Source: Hetaerina americana (lineage: Eukaryota; Arthropoda; Insecta; Odonata; Calopterygidae). Taken from it: 64,000 nt of DNA. Where the stretch lies: the NCBI GenBank assembly GCA_022747635.1, contig JAKTNV010000003.1, positions 48,586,475-48,650,474 of the forward strand, in the 5' to 3' direction. Within the stretch, counting starts at the first letter, position 1. Each line of letters starts with the position of its first letter. This document shows positions 11,453 through 24,402 of the stretch, piece after piece. The notes under the pieces are model-generated. The model was not told the origin of the DNA and ran no database searches. It saw only the letters and a program-made list of their open reading frames with translations. The position numbers were made by a program, and so were the translations under genes.

Positions 11453-13969
11453 CAGTAAGCGGTAGCAAGAATATGTATCTGAGGGAGAGAGGAGTGGAGA
11501 AGAGAGAAAGTCCTACACAGGGAAAAAAGAAGGATCAAAGATGGGACCGCGTTCTCACCTGGCGCCGACACCTGAGGTGTGTGATAAGGCCGAAATAAAG
11601 AAAAATTAAGTGGGAGGTCAGATCAATAGTGACATCTTTTTAGAGGGGGCACTTTAGTGCGACGGAGCATGACGATAATAAAGCGTGTTTAAAATGGTCA
11701 ACAGCTGCGTGATGCCACTCACTCGATGCCTAAGGCATACATTTACTAAATTTATGTGATTAAAAAAATCTTGTCGTAGATTTAGTCCTTGAGTATGAGA
11801 GGTGTATGTATTTACAATATTAATTTATCTTCAAAAGTCCCACATCCGCCATTTTTTTTAAATGTTTACCATTAAAGTTCCAAAACATCGAAAGCTGCCC
11901 CTTAGTTTTCGAGGTTAGAGAAGCGGTGGTCGCTAGTAGCTTTTATCTTTGAGTGTTGAATCTATAACATAATAAAGGCTCAATGTTTTAGTTTTTACAT
12001 ATTTGAAAAGGTCCCGAACATAGCCAAGCGTTTAAGCGTGGAGAACCATGTACTTCTGAATTAAAATGAGGATTGTTTACCACATGGTTTGTTTTCCTTA
12101 TAATTACTATATCCATAAGATGTCCTTTAAACATAATTTACCACCTGTTTTCAAGTTGTGTCTAGGAAGATCCCAGAACGATTACATCTCACCAACACAA
12201 TTACTGCAATGATGCACTACCGCATGTTGAAATATCTCCCAACATCATAGAAAGAAAAATCCTAGGCTAATACTCTTTGAGATTTAAAATGAAAAATAGT
12301 CCAACTAAGCAAATGACAGATCATTATATTAAATGAAACCAAGACTGATAAATGAAACACTGTTAAGGAGACTAAAGAGTGTGAGCCAATTTTAAAGTAA
12401 CTTTTCCTACTCTAATTCGGTTCCTCAAGGCTGTTGTGTTGACAGAAAAGTTTCACTATTGCTCGAGTCTTGCCTGTGCGTAATTATAGTCTCCAACTGT
12501 GCCACCGGAGGTTTAACAAGCATACCTGGCAACCGATCAAGCAGAGTCTTTGGTATCAAAGTTTAAATGCATTTTCTAATATAAAGGTTGCAATTATCGT
12601 CATTATATGTTATGACTCACGAAAAATAAAATGTTCAGCATCTTCACCGAACATATGCCAGAAGATATTGTCATTGCATCACTTTCGTCATAATAGGAAA
12701 TTTCTGACAAAACCAACCATTATCGTATGTATTACTGAACAGTCCCTATTACAGTCTCATACAAAGAACAGTGTGTTCCGTTAATGATAGACTTAATGTA
12801 TTCGATATTCATTTTTTTCCAAAATGAAAATAAGTCTCAAAATCATAAGTATCAAAATAGGTTTATAATGAGAAAAATAAAGTTGATATTTACTACACCT
12901 CGCAAAACACATTTAATTTTTGTACGACAAATTTTACCTCTCAGAAAATCGAGAGGAGAGTGAAGAAAAGGTAAATGATGAATTAATTGAAGAACGTGAA
13001 TTAGCTAATAGTTTTTATCTTGAATTTCACGGCTCGTTGTTTAATCGGAATTATTAAAATGAAATCTCGATCATATTTCGCAAAGCTCCAGCAGCATCAA
13101 TATTATGGATGCATATTCAAAAAGTATGTTGATGTTTTACTAGAAGTCAATAATGGAGCAAAACAAGCGTAAAATCGATCCTTGAGGCGTTTTTAGTCAA
13201 CCTGCCAACTACCTTCTGGACACGCGGCTACTGATGCATTAAAACAGCCCATAGCTAAAACTAGCTAATTGAGAAATGATATATTCCGCTATTTTAATAC
13301 TAGCTATCATCGGACGCTACTGCGTTCAACTGGAACACTAATTTTAAATGGCGTTGTGGAATCGTTAGGTGGAGTGACTATAGGGTAGATAAAGGCCACT
13401 AATATTTTTGCTATGCACGAATCTACGCGAAATAATGATGAATTTGCGAATTCCATATATGCTTTTAATATTCTAAAATTCTCTGTTTTAATAACTTCTA
13501 CGATAAAATTTTAGAAATGTGAAGTTTTCAAAAAGTCTCAATAGAGGTAAATTCAGTTTCAAAAACAAGGGTACGTCCCAACCTTCGTTGAACTAGATCC
13601 GGTGTATCCTTCTGAGTAGAGAAATCGTGAAAGACGGAGGTATACTGGCATCGCAGCTGCATCAATAAAAAAGGGATGCTACAGAAATCAGACAGAGATG
13701 CTACTAGGTTAAATAATTGGTTAAAAAACGCTAAAATCTGGGCTAGTATAATAAGTCCCTACCAAAATTCACGACTGGAATAATATCTGAAGCGAGTACC
13801 ACAATTACAAGAGTTATATTAGTATAATTGTAATGTATATGGTTGACGAAAATTACAGATTCATTCATTTATTATATTAATGTCTCTTCTACCAAAAGAA
13901 TGTCGGATAGGAACGTATTTCACAATTGTTCCTTGTCGCGAGCTGTGGATATAAATGAACTTAATTCAC
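11453..13969. other. Unannotated AT-rich stretch
   Basis: No splice-bounded coding segment or known repeat was recognised. A short CA/TA-rich run begins at 13970. Confidence 0.5.
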
Positions 13970-14037
13970 ACACACATACATACATATATATGCAAAAATA
14001 TATATACATACATTAATACACACACAGTAATAAACAA

Positions 14038-14311
14038 AACACAGTAATCAACCCGAAGGTCGGTTTAGTAGGTGATGGTAGAGATCACCCAGTACTAAGC
14101 CCTATACGGCGTGTGAAAATTGACACATCAGGGTAGGGGGGCCATTTCCTTTCCCTGTGCCGGTTATGGTTTTCCAGGAAGACCTGGTACCCGAAAAATC
14201 ACTTAAGCTCGGGTGGAGCTGCAGGTGCCCGGAGTGCCTTGCCCGGGAATCGAACCCGGGACCCTCCGGTCAGCTGTCCAACGCTCTACCCACTGGACTA
14301 CCGCGACCCAT
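14038..14311 (-). mobile_element. tRNA-derived SINE (family A), copy 1
   Basis: Read on the minus strand the element starts GGGTCGCGGTAGTCCAGTGG, a tRNA-like head with an A box (TAGTCCAGTGG). Then comes a B box in the sequence GGTTCGATTCCCGGGCAAGG. The tRNA-unrelated body includes GTGATTTTTCGGGTACCAGG, AACCATAACCGGCACAGGG, CCTACCCTGATGTGT and CACCTACTAAACCGACC. The tRNA-like head would be transcribed by RNA polymerase III. It is in head-to-head orientation with copy 2 at 15249-15530. The tRNA-like part is not a working tRNA because no matching acceptor 3' strand follows. Confidence 0.88.
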
Positions 14312-14353
14312 ATATATACGAGTATATATATGGGTCGCGTATATATATATATA
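14303..14353. repeat. Palindromic (TA)n junction with a stub of a second SINE head
   Basis: The SINE head on the minus strand (CGCGACCCA on the plus strand) is followed by TATATATA-CGAG-TATATATA and then its own complement TGGGTCGCG. This makes a palindrome of about 38 bp at 14303-14340. A TA run follows and the deleted mariner begins at 14354. Confidence 0.85.
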
Positions 14354-15106
14354 CGAGGGTCATCCGGAAAGTAGTACCCGTTCGTGAAATAAAGACACAA
14401 AAGTAAATATTAACAAACATAAAAAATTTTATTTGAAAGAGGATACTTTAAACTACTTCTCAACATAATCTCCAAGCAAATTAAGGCATTTGTCATAACG
14501 TGTGACAAGTTTCTGTATTCCTGCTGCATAGTCCTTCGCCGCCAGCTCATTGAGATACGCGAGGGACCCATCTTGCACAAATTTTTGCATAATGCAGATG
14601 GTGTTTAGCAATTTCATGAACAATTGTTCGAGAAACATTGGGAAAATGCTCACAGATGTCATCAATTGTGACGCGCCGATCGTTCCTCACGAATTCGTCA
14701 ACTGAGCTCACCAGTTGGTCTGTAATGACAGACGGTCTCTCCGAACGCTCATCGTCGTGTGTGTTCCCCCTCCCCATGTTGAAGTTGCGACACCACCGCC
14801 GAACAGACGACTCGTCCATTACATTGTCTCCATACACCTCCTTTAATTGGCGATGAATATCACATGGGCGAACGTTTCTTGCATTGAGGAATTTAATCAC
14901 TGCCCTCACTTCACAACTGGCGGCGTTCTCAATTTTTTTAAACATTGTAAACAATCACAGAAACAACACAGGCAATGCTAGCGTCACGCAACTTGGCTCA
15001 GAGAAGGCAGACAAGCCACTGAAGCTATCTGACCTCGTCCAGCGGCTACTCGCGTCGTCAGCACTTCATGCGGCACGAACGGGTACTACTTTCCGGATGA
15101 CCCTCG
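14354..15106 (-). mobile_element. Internally deleted mariner element, copy B
   Basis: This 753-bp element is nearly identical to the one at 393-1138, with the same TIRs (CGAGGGTCATCCGG...) and TA flanks within a TA repeat. It carries the same internal deletion, so both derive from one deleted master. The N-terminal frame at 14547-14954 encodes the HTH region and ends IVHEIAKHHLHYAKICARWV then PRVSQ and a stop, just past the deletion junction. The C-terminal tail (AAGIQKLVTRYDKCLNLLGD) is in another frame at 14453-14665. It has 7 bp near 14608-14614 that copy A lacks. It cannot encode a catalytic transposase. Confidence 0.9.
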
Positions 15107-15158
15107 TATATATATATATATATATACATATATATATCTCGTACATATATATACCTCG

Positions 15159-15232
<74 letters not shown>
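15107..15232. repeat. (TA)n-rich tract with interspersed CTCGTA units
   Basis: Long TA runs are broken by CTCGTA/CCTCGTA hexamer-like copies of the mariner end sequence. This hints at repeated insertion/excision footprints or replication slippage at the mariner TA target. Confidence 0.9.
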
Positions 15233-15248
15233 TAAATACACATATAAG

Positions 15249-15530
15249 TGGGTCGCGGTAGTCCAGGGGCAGAGCGTTGTACTACTGACCAACAATATGA
15301 CCCCGGGAGGGCCCAGGTTCGATTCCCGGGCAAGCATCTCTGGGCACCTGCAGCTCCACCCAAGCTATGTGATTTTGCGGGTACCAGATCTTCCTGGGAA
15401 ACCATAACCGGCACAGGGAAAGGAACCGGCCCCCCTACCCTGATGTGTGAATTTCACACGCCGTCGGGCTTATTACGGGGTGAACTCTACCATCACCTAC
15501 TAAACCGATTTTCGGGTTGATTATGGTCTT
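15249..15530 (+). mobile_element. tRNA-derived SINE (family A), copy 2
   Basis: Plus-strand copy of the same SINE. The head is GTGGGTCGCGGTAGTCCAGG, the B box lies in GGTTCGATTCCCGGGCAAGC, and the body shares GGGTACCAGATCTTCCTGG, AACCATAACCGGCACAGGG and CACCTACTAAACCGATT. Divergence from copy 1 is moderate. Its head faces copy 1 across the mariner insertion. The head-to-head arrangement predicts a hairpin of about 270 bp arms if transcribed through. Confidence 0.88.
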
Positions 15531-17229
15531 TATGGTTTTCATATATATATAGATATCAAGCATCCACAAATTAAGTTAAAGCTACATTTATTAAAGGCAT
15601 GACGAATTGTAAAAAATGCAAATAGAGGGAAGGCAAATTGCAAATAGATAACATTAAGTTAATAAATATTGCCGGAATCTCTTAATGTTAGGAGGATTGT
15701 TCCGTTGATTTACACGAATCTTTACAATGTGAAATGATAAGGAGGAATCACAAATAATTAAAGGAAGTAACACAATGCCGGACCAAATGGGAATAATATT
15801 GATGAAACCTAGCATTGCATACCATTGTTGATGAAAGAGACGGAGAAATCGTAGTAAAATCACATCGTAATTGTAGAAAGAAGGAAAACATGCCAAATTT
15901 TTCCAGTGGAGCAACAATTAAAAATAATATACATCATAACTGTATGCACATTAGCGAAAATTCAAAAAATATTTTTTTCTCCAGAAGGAGAAGTACCCTG
16001 GCAATACACAGGCATATAACGTAGCATACACATGATCCAAGATATATGACCCAACGTATTCGTTAAAGCACTGAACTTGGATCAGTAATTTGTTTACATT
16101 ATTTTTAGACGCAATCTTTTAGATGGCAATACAAGATACAATTTTAGATGGACATACAAGGGGTTATGCCCCTAAGTTTTTGCGATTACACTAATTTATC
16201 GACTCTGTAAAGAATAAATGCGTAAACAATGAATAAATATTAATGCAAACTTTGTGTTATAACAAAGTTAACATTAATGCCCGAGATTTCCGGGAATTAT
16301 TGAAGAATCAAGAAACTAAATGTATCGAATAACTCCCAAGCGCACTTGGAAAGCGTTCAGTAGACGCCTCGTCCATTAGTACTTCAATTGCGTACGAATT
16401 TATTCAGTTTTCTAGACCGTTTTCTGAAATCCATTTCTAATTCTGTGGCGTGTTTTTCCGTCGCAGCTACTGGTTTTACTCGGTTTTTGTATCTTCCAAT
16501 TACGTACCTCACTTCACGCCATTCTCCTGCTATCTTTGAAATTCGTTTTCTGGTTTATTCTTTATCCAAACGCGACTAGCCAGAGTGTTTTAGCTTTGTG
16601 TTTCGCGCAGACATCAACTAGAGCAAAAACGACACTCGGTACAACCTGTCTACATGGAAGTAACTGTGCGACAATGAGTTACGCCGGTGTACTGCGCAGT
16701 TGATTTATCACCGTTTGGAGGCTCTAGATCGCGCCCATACGGCAGCATTGGGCGTGTAAATTCGCCTTATAAACAAAGGTGATGTCAGGTAGATACTCGT
16801 ATAACTTAAAAGCTTAGATCGGTAATGCAGAAACAGACCAACCATCTGATTCGCTGGCGCTCCGAAATCCTTGAATAGGTTCGCCATTCAATTTTTAGAT
16901 TCCTTTTCACGATTTTTATCCCAAATATTTCACACCTGATTGGGTAGAAATTTCTAAAGAGTGATTTCTCATCGCTGTACACGCCACTGCTATCACTAAC
17001 GTCGGCCCTCCTGTAGTTCCGGTTTTTTTCCAGGGCCTGCATGGTTAATGCCGAACACTAACCGGTTTCACCACTACAATGCATATCATCCACGTCGGAT
17101 ATCTCCGATTATTATAAACCCCATTTTTTAATGCAGCCCTTTGAACGTTTTTAAAAGAAATTGAGTTATTCCAGAAATTTTCCCGAATAATCGACTGAAA
17201 GGCTACCCTGATCAAACCCATCCGATGTA
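15531..17229. other. Unannotated AT-rich stretch
   Basis: Nothing recognisable apart from a short TA run at 15541-15550. Small ORFs lack domains and splice context. Confidence 0.5.
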
Positions 17230-17567
17230 TTACGGGCGGAGGGATCAAGAATATAAGATTAGAGAGATTGACTGCCAAACTGACAGGTTTAAATGGTCAT
17301 TTTTTCCAAGAACAATAAGAGACCAGAATGCTTGTAATCGAAATCCCCCAGGAGTCGGCTCGACAGAATAAGTATTAACCTACAAGGTAGCGACTGCGCA
17401 TGGTTTTACTAGTATATTTATATATTTTTTTGCAGGTTCCCCCACCTTTCCCCATCTATTTGAAAAACCCTAACCCCTCATCCCTTACCCTTTCCTCCGG
17501 GTGCTGCACCCCCTGCCACACACCTTTTTGGTGGCTCGCAGGGTTTAGATGTAGATGTAGATGAACC
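17230..17567 (+). mobile_element. CR1/Jockey-like LINE 3' end, decayed
   Basis: A plus-strand frame near 17262-17320 reads TDRFKWSFFPRTIRDQNACN, the hallmark C-terminal YxxSFFPRTIxxWN motif of CR1/Jockey-type reverse transcriptase ORFs. The 3' UTR has CACCCCCTGCCACACACC and GTGGCTCGCAGGG, shared with the ends at 18893-19400 (minus) and near 43330 (plus). It terminates in a TAGATG-TAGATG microsatellite tail. Only the last few hundred bases are present and the frame is broken. Confidence 0.75.
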
Positions 17568-18187
17568 CACCTCAATAATCAAAACCCACCTCAAACCATT
17601 GACGTACCTGACTCGCCAGGCATATACACCGATTTATAGTATACACGCACACTGCAACGGAAATTGATGACATAGGGTCATATTTATTCTTGAGAATATT
17701 GGTCATTCATGGAGTAATATCGTTCTTAGTATTCAAATTGCTTTCTTCACAGAAATTTAGTTTCATATGCCGTTTTGAATCCCTAAATTACTTCTTTAAA
17801 TAACAAAATATGCTTTCCATGATTCTTTATCCTACAAATAAATAGCCAACCGTGCAGTGTTGACGAGAAAGATTTTGCCTACGTACATCACGTATATCCC
17901 ATAGTTGAAGGGAATGCCATTTAGACATTGACAAAATTAGGAGAATTATCCAAACAATATGAATAGTGAAATAGATGAAAGCCTTACATGGTCTACGAGC
18001 GAGATTGTACCTGGAATTTGCCCTGCACTGTTCGCCCTGAATTTTCCTTGACTTAACAGTTCGAATATGGTTTTCTATTGATTTATCAGAACGCTTAGGG
18101 GCAAATATAAAAATAGATAAATTCCAAGAAACTGTGTAATATGCAGCAGTAACTTTTAACGGAGTCATCCGCTAAGTGCGCATTACA
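17568..18187. other. Unannotated stretch
   Basis: No coding or repeat signal was recognised. Confidence 0.5.
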
Positions 18188-18345
18188 ATGCAACAATTTT
18201 TTAGTGTAAAAATAATTCGCCTTCATCATGATTCGAACTAGGTATACCTCGACGTCGGGCCAAGTTAAGAAGCTTTCGTCAGTTAAGCTATCGAGGCGTC
18301 CTCCTAAACTGTGAAATTTTTGGGGCTTTAAAGGAATTAAAGTTG
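18188..18345 (-). mobile_element. tRNA-like SINE (family B) fragment
   Basis: Homologous to 35497-35660 in the same orientation. The minus strand reads GAGGACGCCTCGATAGCTTA (A-box region) and GATTCGAA in the B-box position, then AAGGCGAATTATTTTTACAC. The flanking CTGTGAAATTTTTGGGGCTT block is also shared. Old and diverged. Confidence 0.65.
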
Positions 18346-18892
18346 CATTAAGTGCTTTGAGTTAAGTTGCATTCAGGTGTTATCATCAAACACCTGAAGT
18401 ACTCATAATTGGTCTTTAAAAATTGATGTTATGTGTGCAGCATTCTCATCTCCCCAGCTATAAAAATGCTGAAAATATTTTCATGAATTAGAGAATGTTC
18501 TGCACTGCATTGGTCAAATTAATCACTCTGTTTTCGGCTGTTGATGCAAACGGGCCTGTCTGAGCGATCTCTGGCTTGAATCTTTCCCATTCACCTGCCC
18601 TTTACCAGCGATCCAGTTGTATAGTAGCTGACTGACTACAGGTTGTTCTGTAGCTGTAGCGATTAGTGTTTTATATTTTATTGTATTAATATATCATTCT
18701 TTTACAGAGCTGAGTGCATAACAATCGTTTACTATTTGTGTGTGCGAAATATCAGCTTGTTGGTGGAGAGTAGAGTTTACTTTGTGTGTTACTTTGTGTT
18801 TTACTTTGTATTCAAGTGTGTCGATCGGATAAGTCTCGCCGCGCCGAGCGTCCACCGAGCTTCACTGTAATCGCTCTCAATCACACGCCATC
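18346..18892. other. Unannotated stretch
   Basis: Contains a run of short imperfect repeats (ACTTTGTGTGTTACTTTGTG near 18779-18798) but no gene or known element. Confidence 0.45.
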
Positions 18893-19400
18893 TACATACT
18901 TATTTTATTTTTATTAAATACCCTAAAAGCCACCGCTAGGGTATGTGGCAGGGGGTGAATACATACCAGAATAATTTTACCTGGACATAACCCTAACTCG
19001 GTCGAACGATGTTATTATGATCCCTTATCGTTCATGGAAAATGACATCATAAATTTATCTGTTCTACACTTAATCTCTCTCATTGTACTAACACGATCCC
19101 TCCTATCGTAGGACGATGGGGTAATAATACATTTTCAACATCACTGTTAAAGAGACCCCCTTCCAATTTATACAAGAGCTTCAATCGGTAATTTAACCTT
19201 CGCTCCGTGAGTGATTCCCAGCCTAGCTGCTCTAACATTTTGGACACTTTACTAAGTTTATCATAACACCAAAATTCATGACAGCAAGAGTGAGTTGGCA
19301 TATCTCATGTTCACTTACACCCATCGGTAAAATCCTTCTCATTCCCTTCGCCATTTTCTTTGCTGTCCGATTCGTAAAATCAGAACAGCAAATGGCAAAA
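18893..19400 (-). mobile_element. CR1/Jockey-like LINE 3' end, decayed
   Basis: The minus-strand frame at 19301-19080 encodes MLEQLGWESLTERRLNYRLK and LLYKLEGGL. This matches the C-terminal LxWxSLxxRRxxxRLxxLYK segment common to CR1/Jockey RT ORFs. Its 3' UTR has the same CACCCCCTGCCACATACCCT and GGTGGC blocks as the ends at 17.5 and 43.3 kb. It ends with a GTAGATG tail on the minus strand at about 18893. Strongly 5'-truncated and non-functional. Confidence 0.78.
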
Positions 19401-22400
19401 ACGTAATATACCGTAACCTGCTCATTCTTTTTAATTTTTAGATTTTAATACGGTAAGATACTTACAGTAGATCACATTATGAAACCACATACACATCGTT
19501 ATATGAAGGTTTTTAATGAACGCTCCGTCCGAGCAAATTAGGAAACAAAAGCCCTTCACTCCAAATTAGCCTTCACAAAAATATTTGTTTTATATGCCTT
19601 AATAATTTTACCTCTGCTTGCGCCGTTATGATGGATACACTTGCGTTGTTTGTTGAGAATAAATGTATCCTCAGCTTCTTCAAACTATATACCACTTAAT
19701 AATGCGAGATTGCTAATAATACCCTCTTCTCTAATTTAACTTAACCCAGACCTTCGTTATCATAGTTGTAATCACATTTTACATGTATGAAAAGCATGCA
19801 GTCTGAACTATTTTAGAATCATAAACACCCATACACCTCATAAAGCAGAAATCATCTGAAAAAGATAATACTAAAAGGAGATTTTTGAAATTGATCTCAT
19901 CTAATTAGTTTAATTGTTTATAAATGTTTTAACATAAAAACGAGTAGCTTACTCCTCGGGGTTTAATCCCCATTTTAAAGATTACGCCAAAGTTTTGTCT
20001 ACGTTTTACCCATCTTCTTCAGGTGAGGAAGCATCCACGGAAGCTGGAGATATTCTGAAGTGATTTTAATAATATTTGCGGATGAAATATCTCCGACCGC
20101 AATCTTCATCATTGGCTCCACTCTGAGGAAGCCTTCATCCAAGCATATAAGCCGTGAAAGTGTAGGTATCGGATGTTCCTTAAATATATGTTTAACACTT
20201 TCAATATTTGCAATTTTTACTTCATAAACAATTAATCAGGCAACAGATGTACGCTTGATAACTTCCATGTGTAAGAAAAATTCTTTCATTTGAAAATTTC
20301 GCTTACTGCATACAATTTAAAAAAAAGCCAGAGTGAGAAGGAGAAAATAATTAAGAACTGGCAGGTATCTTCGTACTTTGGGTTGTCAGGGTGGCAACTC
20401 ATCTTCTAGACTCCCCATGCCGAATTTTTCCTGATATTGCCGACCATCATGCCTTCCTTTTTCCCGATTTGTTACTTATTGTGACTCGACCGACACCCAT
20501 CGCTTCCCATACAATTTATAAAACCAAAGTCGATCCGAATATACTTTTGGTTTTTGTCAGGGCCTACACGAGCGATGTCCTATGGCAGACACGAAATTCA
20601 TAACTAAAAGGAATATCGCTCTCAACGGGAATTCCCGATTTGCACATTAAATTCACTACATTTTTACTAAAATGGCCCTTTTCCTTATTTCTTCCGGAAT
20701 GTTTGAAGAAATAAATTCCAGACCATGTTCAGCTTTTCCCAACTGAATGGTCACCCAGGTTGATTTCTAATTGAATGAATGAATGATCTGCAGGTTAACT
20801 GCCAAATTCAAGGATTACATTTGCGCTGCCGAGACATAAATCCCTGTATTCACACATGGCATAAATGCTACCTGACACACATCGACTTAGGTGCAAATTA
20901 CAGAGCGTAGAAAGAAACCCGTACAATTTCATTTAGGATGAAAACCCCTGGAATTATATTTATAAAGATAGCTACAACAGCAATCCTACAGAGTTTCAAC
21001 CCTAGACACACGGTCAAATTAAGCTACATCTAAATAGACGAATGACTACTGAAGTGTGCGAATAATGTGACCAAAGTACTTAGCAAAATTCTCAAGAAAG
21101 AGTTTGATAATCTGCCTTAGGGAGACGGATAAGAAGAAAAGTAAAAACTAATTGACCTCATACTACCATCAATAGTTTCTGAAGACCGTGAAAAGAAAGA
21201 CGGAGAATTCAATAACGAAATGCGAGAAACACGTTATTGAAGATAGAACTACAAGGATTCATGAATCAACCGAGTCTGCTGTGGATTCCAGTTATTGATA
21301 ACGATAACGAGAAGGATCTTTGTGCTTTTCAATAATTTTATTTGGCAGCGACATTATGTGTTTCACTACACCTTCGCATAAAAAGGAGCAAATTAGTATG
21401 CCACACAGACGAAACACGTCGTGCGACTCCCAAAGAAAATCGTGGAGAATTACAAAGGTTATTTTCACCACGGATAAAGATCCACGAGGTTAATTACGAG
21501 ACTGACATATCACAGACTACAAATGAGAGGTGCGAAGCGATAGACTAATTATTATTGATATGATATCAGGAAATTATTGGAAAAACACATTTCAAGCATT
21601 TTAAAACGTCTCATATAAGCGTTTTTAACTATAATGATTTCATCAGAGTCAAAAGGGGGTGCTTCTATTGCCCCGCATCACAAGAGACAAATCTGAACTA
21701 AGATATATTGTATAGGGGGTACATAGAAACGACAAATAAGGTAGCGCGGGTTAAGGATTTATTTACTATCTGGTATTAGACACTTTCGTACGGCCAAATT
21801 TTGAAATTTTCCTAACGATACTTTCAAATACTGACTTGAGAGCGATGGCTGATCTGAATGATTGTTGCCAAGTCAACGATTGAATTATGGAAATTAGAAA
21901 CCGTTCCTTCATTCACTTTTGAAATATGGGTGATGCATATGAATATTGTGGCTAATAAATGATAGCAGTTCAAGAATCATAACCCTGGAGATAACTCCAG
22001 CGGCAGTCAGTTTTCTGGAATAATACGCCAGCATTACTTCACACGTGAAACCGGAGCTTTCTGCCAGAAAGGTTTTGGCAATAATAAAGATAACCGTGCA
22101 CATGAGACCCAATAGAACATGTAATGTATCCAACTATTTAGCAATAATGAAAATTAAATTTTAAAGAATCTTCAACTGTTTTTTAAATTGCGAAATTCCG
22201 CCAGATGACCCCAAACGAAAAAACACAAATTTTTCCTGAAATTACAAAATCAACAAATATGTGATTAGAGATTTTTGATAAACCTTTGAATAAAGACCGA
22301 TATAATATCTGTTCTTGATAAAGTTGAAGAAATATAAGATGCTGATCCCCTGAACTAAAAGCAAAAATAAGGGGAGAATATCTGTACGGGCACGAATGGT

Positions 22401-22690
22401 GTTCAGGGGTTCTCATTGAGTTGTATACACATTATATAGGTCATAAGGCCCAAATAATGCATATAAAGCATTCATATTTTATTGCCACAATTACCCTTCT
22501 TGAAATAAGATAGCGGTAATAGTTTCCATGTACATATGCATAACGCTACCAAATATCTTTAGTATTGATCTCATACTCTTATACTAAAAAAATAGCAAAA
22601 AAAGAACGTAGGACCTTTTACTTCTTTATTCCCTCATGAAAGTAATACATATTTGATTTGCTGTCGACACAAATGATGTAGGAAGCAAGT
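19401..22690. other. Unannotated AT-rich stretch
   Basis: No domain, splice-bounded exon, RNA gene or repeat family was recognised in 3.3 kb. Confidence 0.5.
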
Positions 22691-22808
22691 ACATCATTAA
22701 AACTATTATTTTTTAGAGTTTAAAGTTAGGCGAAACAAGCCACCATTAAAACTACATCATTAAAACTATTATTTTTTAGAGTTTAAAGTTAGGCGAAACA
22801 AGCCACCA
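22691..22808. repeat. Tandem duplication, 63-bp period
   Basis: A 55-bp block beginning ACATCATTAAAACTATTATT and ending AGCCACCA occurs at 22691-22745 and again at 22754-22808. The copies are identical over the block and are separated by an 8-bp partial repeat (TTAAAACT). The identity indicates a recent local duplication. Confidence 0.95.
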
Positions 22809-23329
22809 AGGAGTACCAACGTGCGACTACGGATCCCTAAAAATTCTAATCGTCATATGATTCGAAGAGATAATTCACATGAAATATTTTTTCATAATAA
22901 AGCTTCTTGCTTTAGGCACTGCACTCACTTAACAAATGGACCCGAAAATCAACTATAGAAAACCATGAAGATGCAAAAACGTGGACAAAATCCGTCATAG
23001 CCTGAAACTATTAGTTGCTTCTGCATGCTGTTTCAAAATGTTTGGAATATTTACAATTCTGCCGTATCGAATAAAGATAAATACCTACCTAAAATATATG
23101 AAAGAATGTTAGAATATACTCATATTCTAGCTGATTTTCAATTTTATGATCTAGATTAAAAAGGAGAGACAAGTTCTAAAAAATGCTCACCCTTCTACAA
23201 AGGAGTGTTAAATAAAAAAGTGATCATAACATTTTGAATTGCTATACTAATTGTACTAAAACTTGCAATAATGTAATCATATTAGTATTACGTACCTGTG
23301 GTTTTCAATTCATTCATATAACTTCATTA
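22809..23329. other. Unannotated AT-rich stretch
   Basis: No signal was recognised. Confidence 0.5.
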
Positions 23330-24320
23330 TCGCGACAGTTGCAGCAATCGCAAATTGAAACATTTTCAGTTCGCCTAAGGCAACCATAGAGATAACACGC
23401 GAAGCTACATTGAAACAGGGGAGGCACTCAATTTAAAAGGAATCTGCAGTCATTGTTGTTAAACATACATTAGTACCGCTGCTACCATTTTGAGAGAAGA
23501 TCGCGAAAACGAATAAACGTCAAACGAATAGCGTTAAAGAGCACTGTGATAAATATGGAAAATTTCACTGGATATTACCCACAAATGGTACAAGAAAAAT
23601 TTCGCGTGAAACGTGCTTTGTGTGGTGAGTTTCGAGACTACTCATACCCGAACAGCAGTTCGTCCGCACCCAGGTTTGTTCACAGTTGAGGTTGATGTTA
23701 TAGGAAGATGATTGGTTTCTCTAGAAGGCTATTACTGCCAGTGAAACTTGCCTAAATGCCAAAGTGGTGGCTTCTGCCCTGATATTTACGGTCAATCCAT
23801 TTTTCAGGGACATTTTCATCAAGGAGAAAATTCTAAAATTGTGTCCTTATCAGCATGGCGTACCAACACTAAATGGAGCAATGTAAATGACTGTCTAGGG
23901 ACGTAGGTATAAGAAATTCTCCAAGGCCACATCAATCGCCAAATACCACATTTCCAAGCAAGAGTCAGGATGCTGCAATACGATAATGTACGACCGCATA
24001 TTGCAAATATTGCTACGGAATTTCTCTCGTAAAATTAATGTGATGTGTTCCTCATTATCCCTACAGCACAGATCTAGCACCGGGTGTCTTTTTTCTGTTC
24101 TTCAAACGGAAGAAACGCCGTGGTGGAAAGCGTTTTTTATCATTAGAAGCAATTGTGAAGGCTGATGAGGCGATTTGAAGAGCCCAAAAAAGATGGGACA
24201 TGAGCATTACATCCAATAAGGATTATTTTGAGAAGAATCATAAAATATTTGAGGATTTGTAGTAACATTGAAGTACAGGTATTTTGTTAAAAAATATAAT
24301 CATTCTTTTTTTAAAATAAC
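23330..24320 (+). mobile_element. Decayed mariner (family X), longest remnant
   Basis: Plus-strand frame fragments in order include GEFRDYS near 23620-23645, RMLQYDNVRPHIANIATEF near 23968-24020 (the mariner second-Asp motif HDNARPHxA) and APGVFFLFFKRKKR near 24077-24120 (third-Asp region, Asp lost). KRWDMSITSNKDYFEKNHKI follows near 24190-24250. Multiple stops and frameshifts separate them. The family also has remnants at 1-1190 and 10547-11452. Confidence 0.75.
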
Positions 24321-24402
24321 TTGTAAAACGTGACAATTTCATGTAAAAAAGTCACTTTTTCATTGTCATTTATTTAAAATTTGAATTGAAATACATAAAT
24401 TA

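Noticed and set aside
14240..14312. tRNA gene candidates (also 15249-15320, 35525-35605, 51327-51390, 38460-38530, 42020-42125)
   Set aside because: They have A/B-box-like sequence but are heads of repeated SINEs with long non-tRNA bodies, tails or target duplications. Acceptor stems are not maintained.
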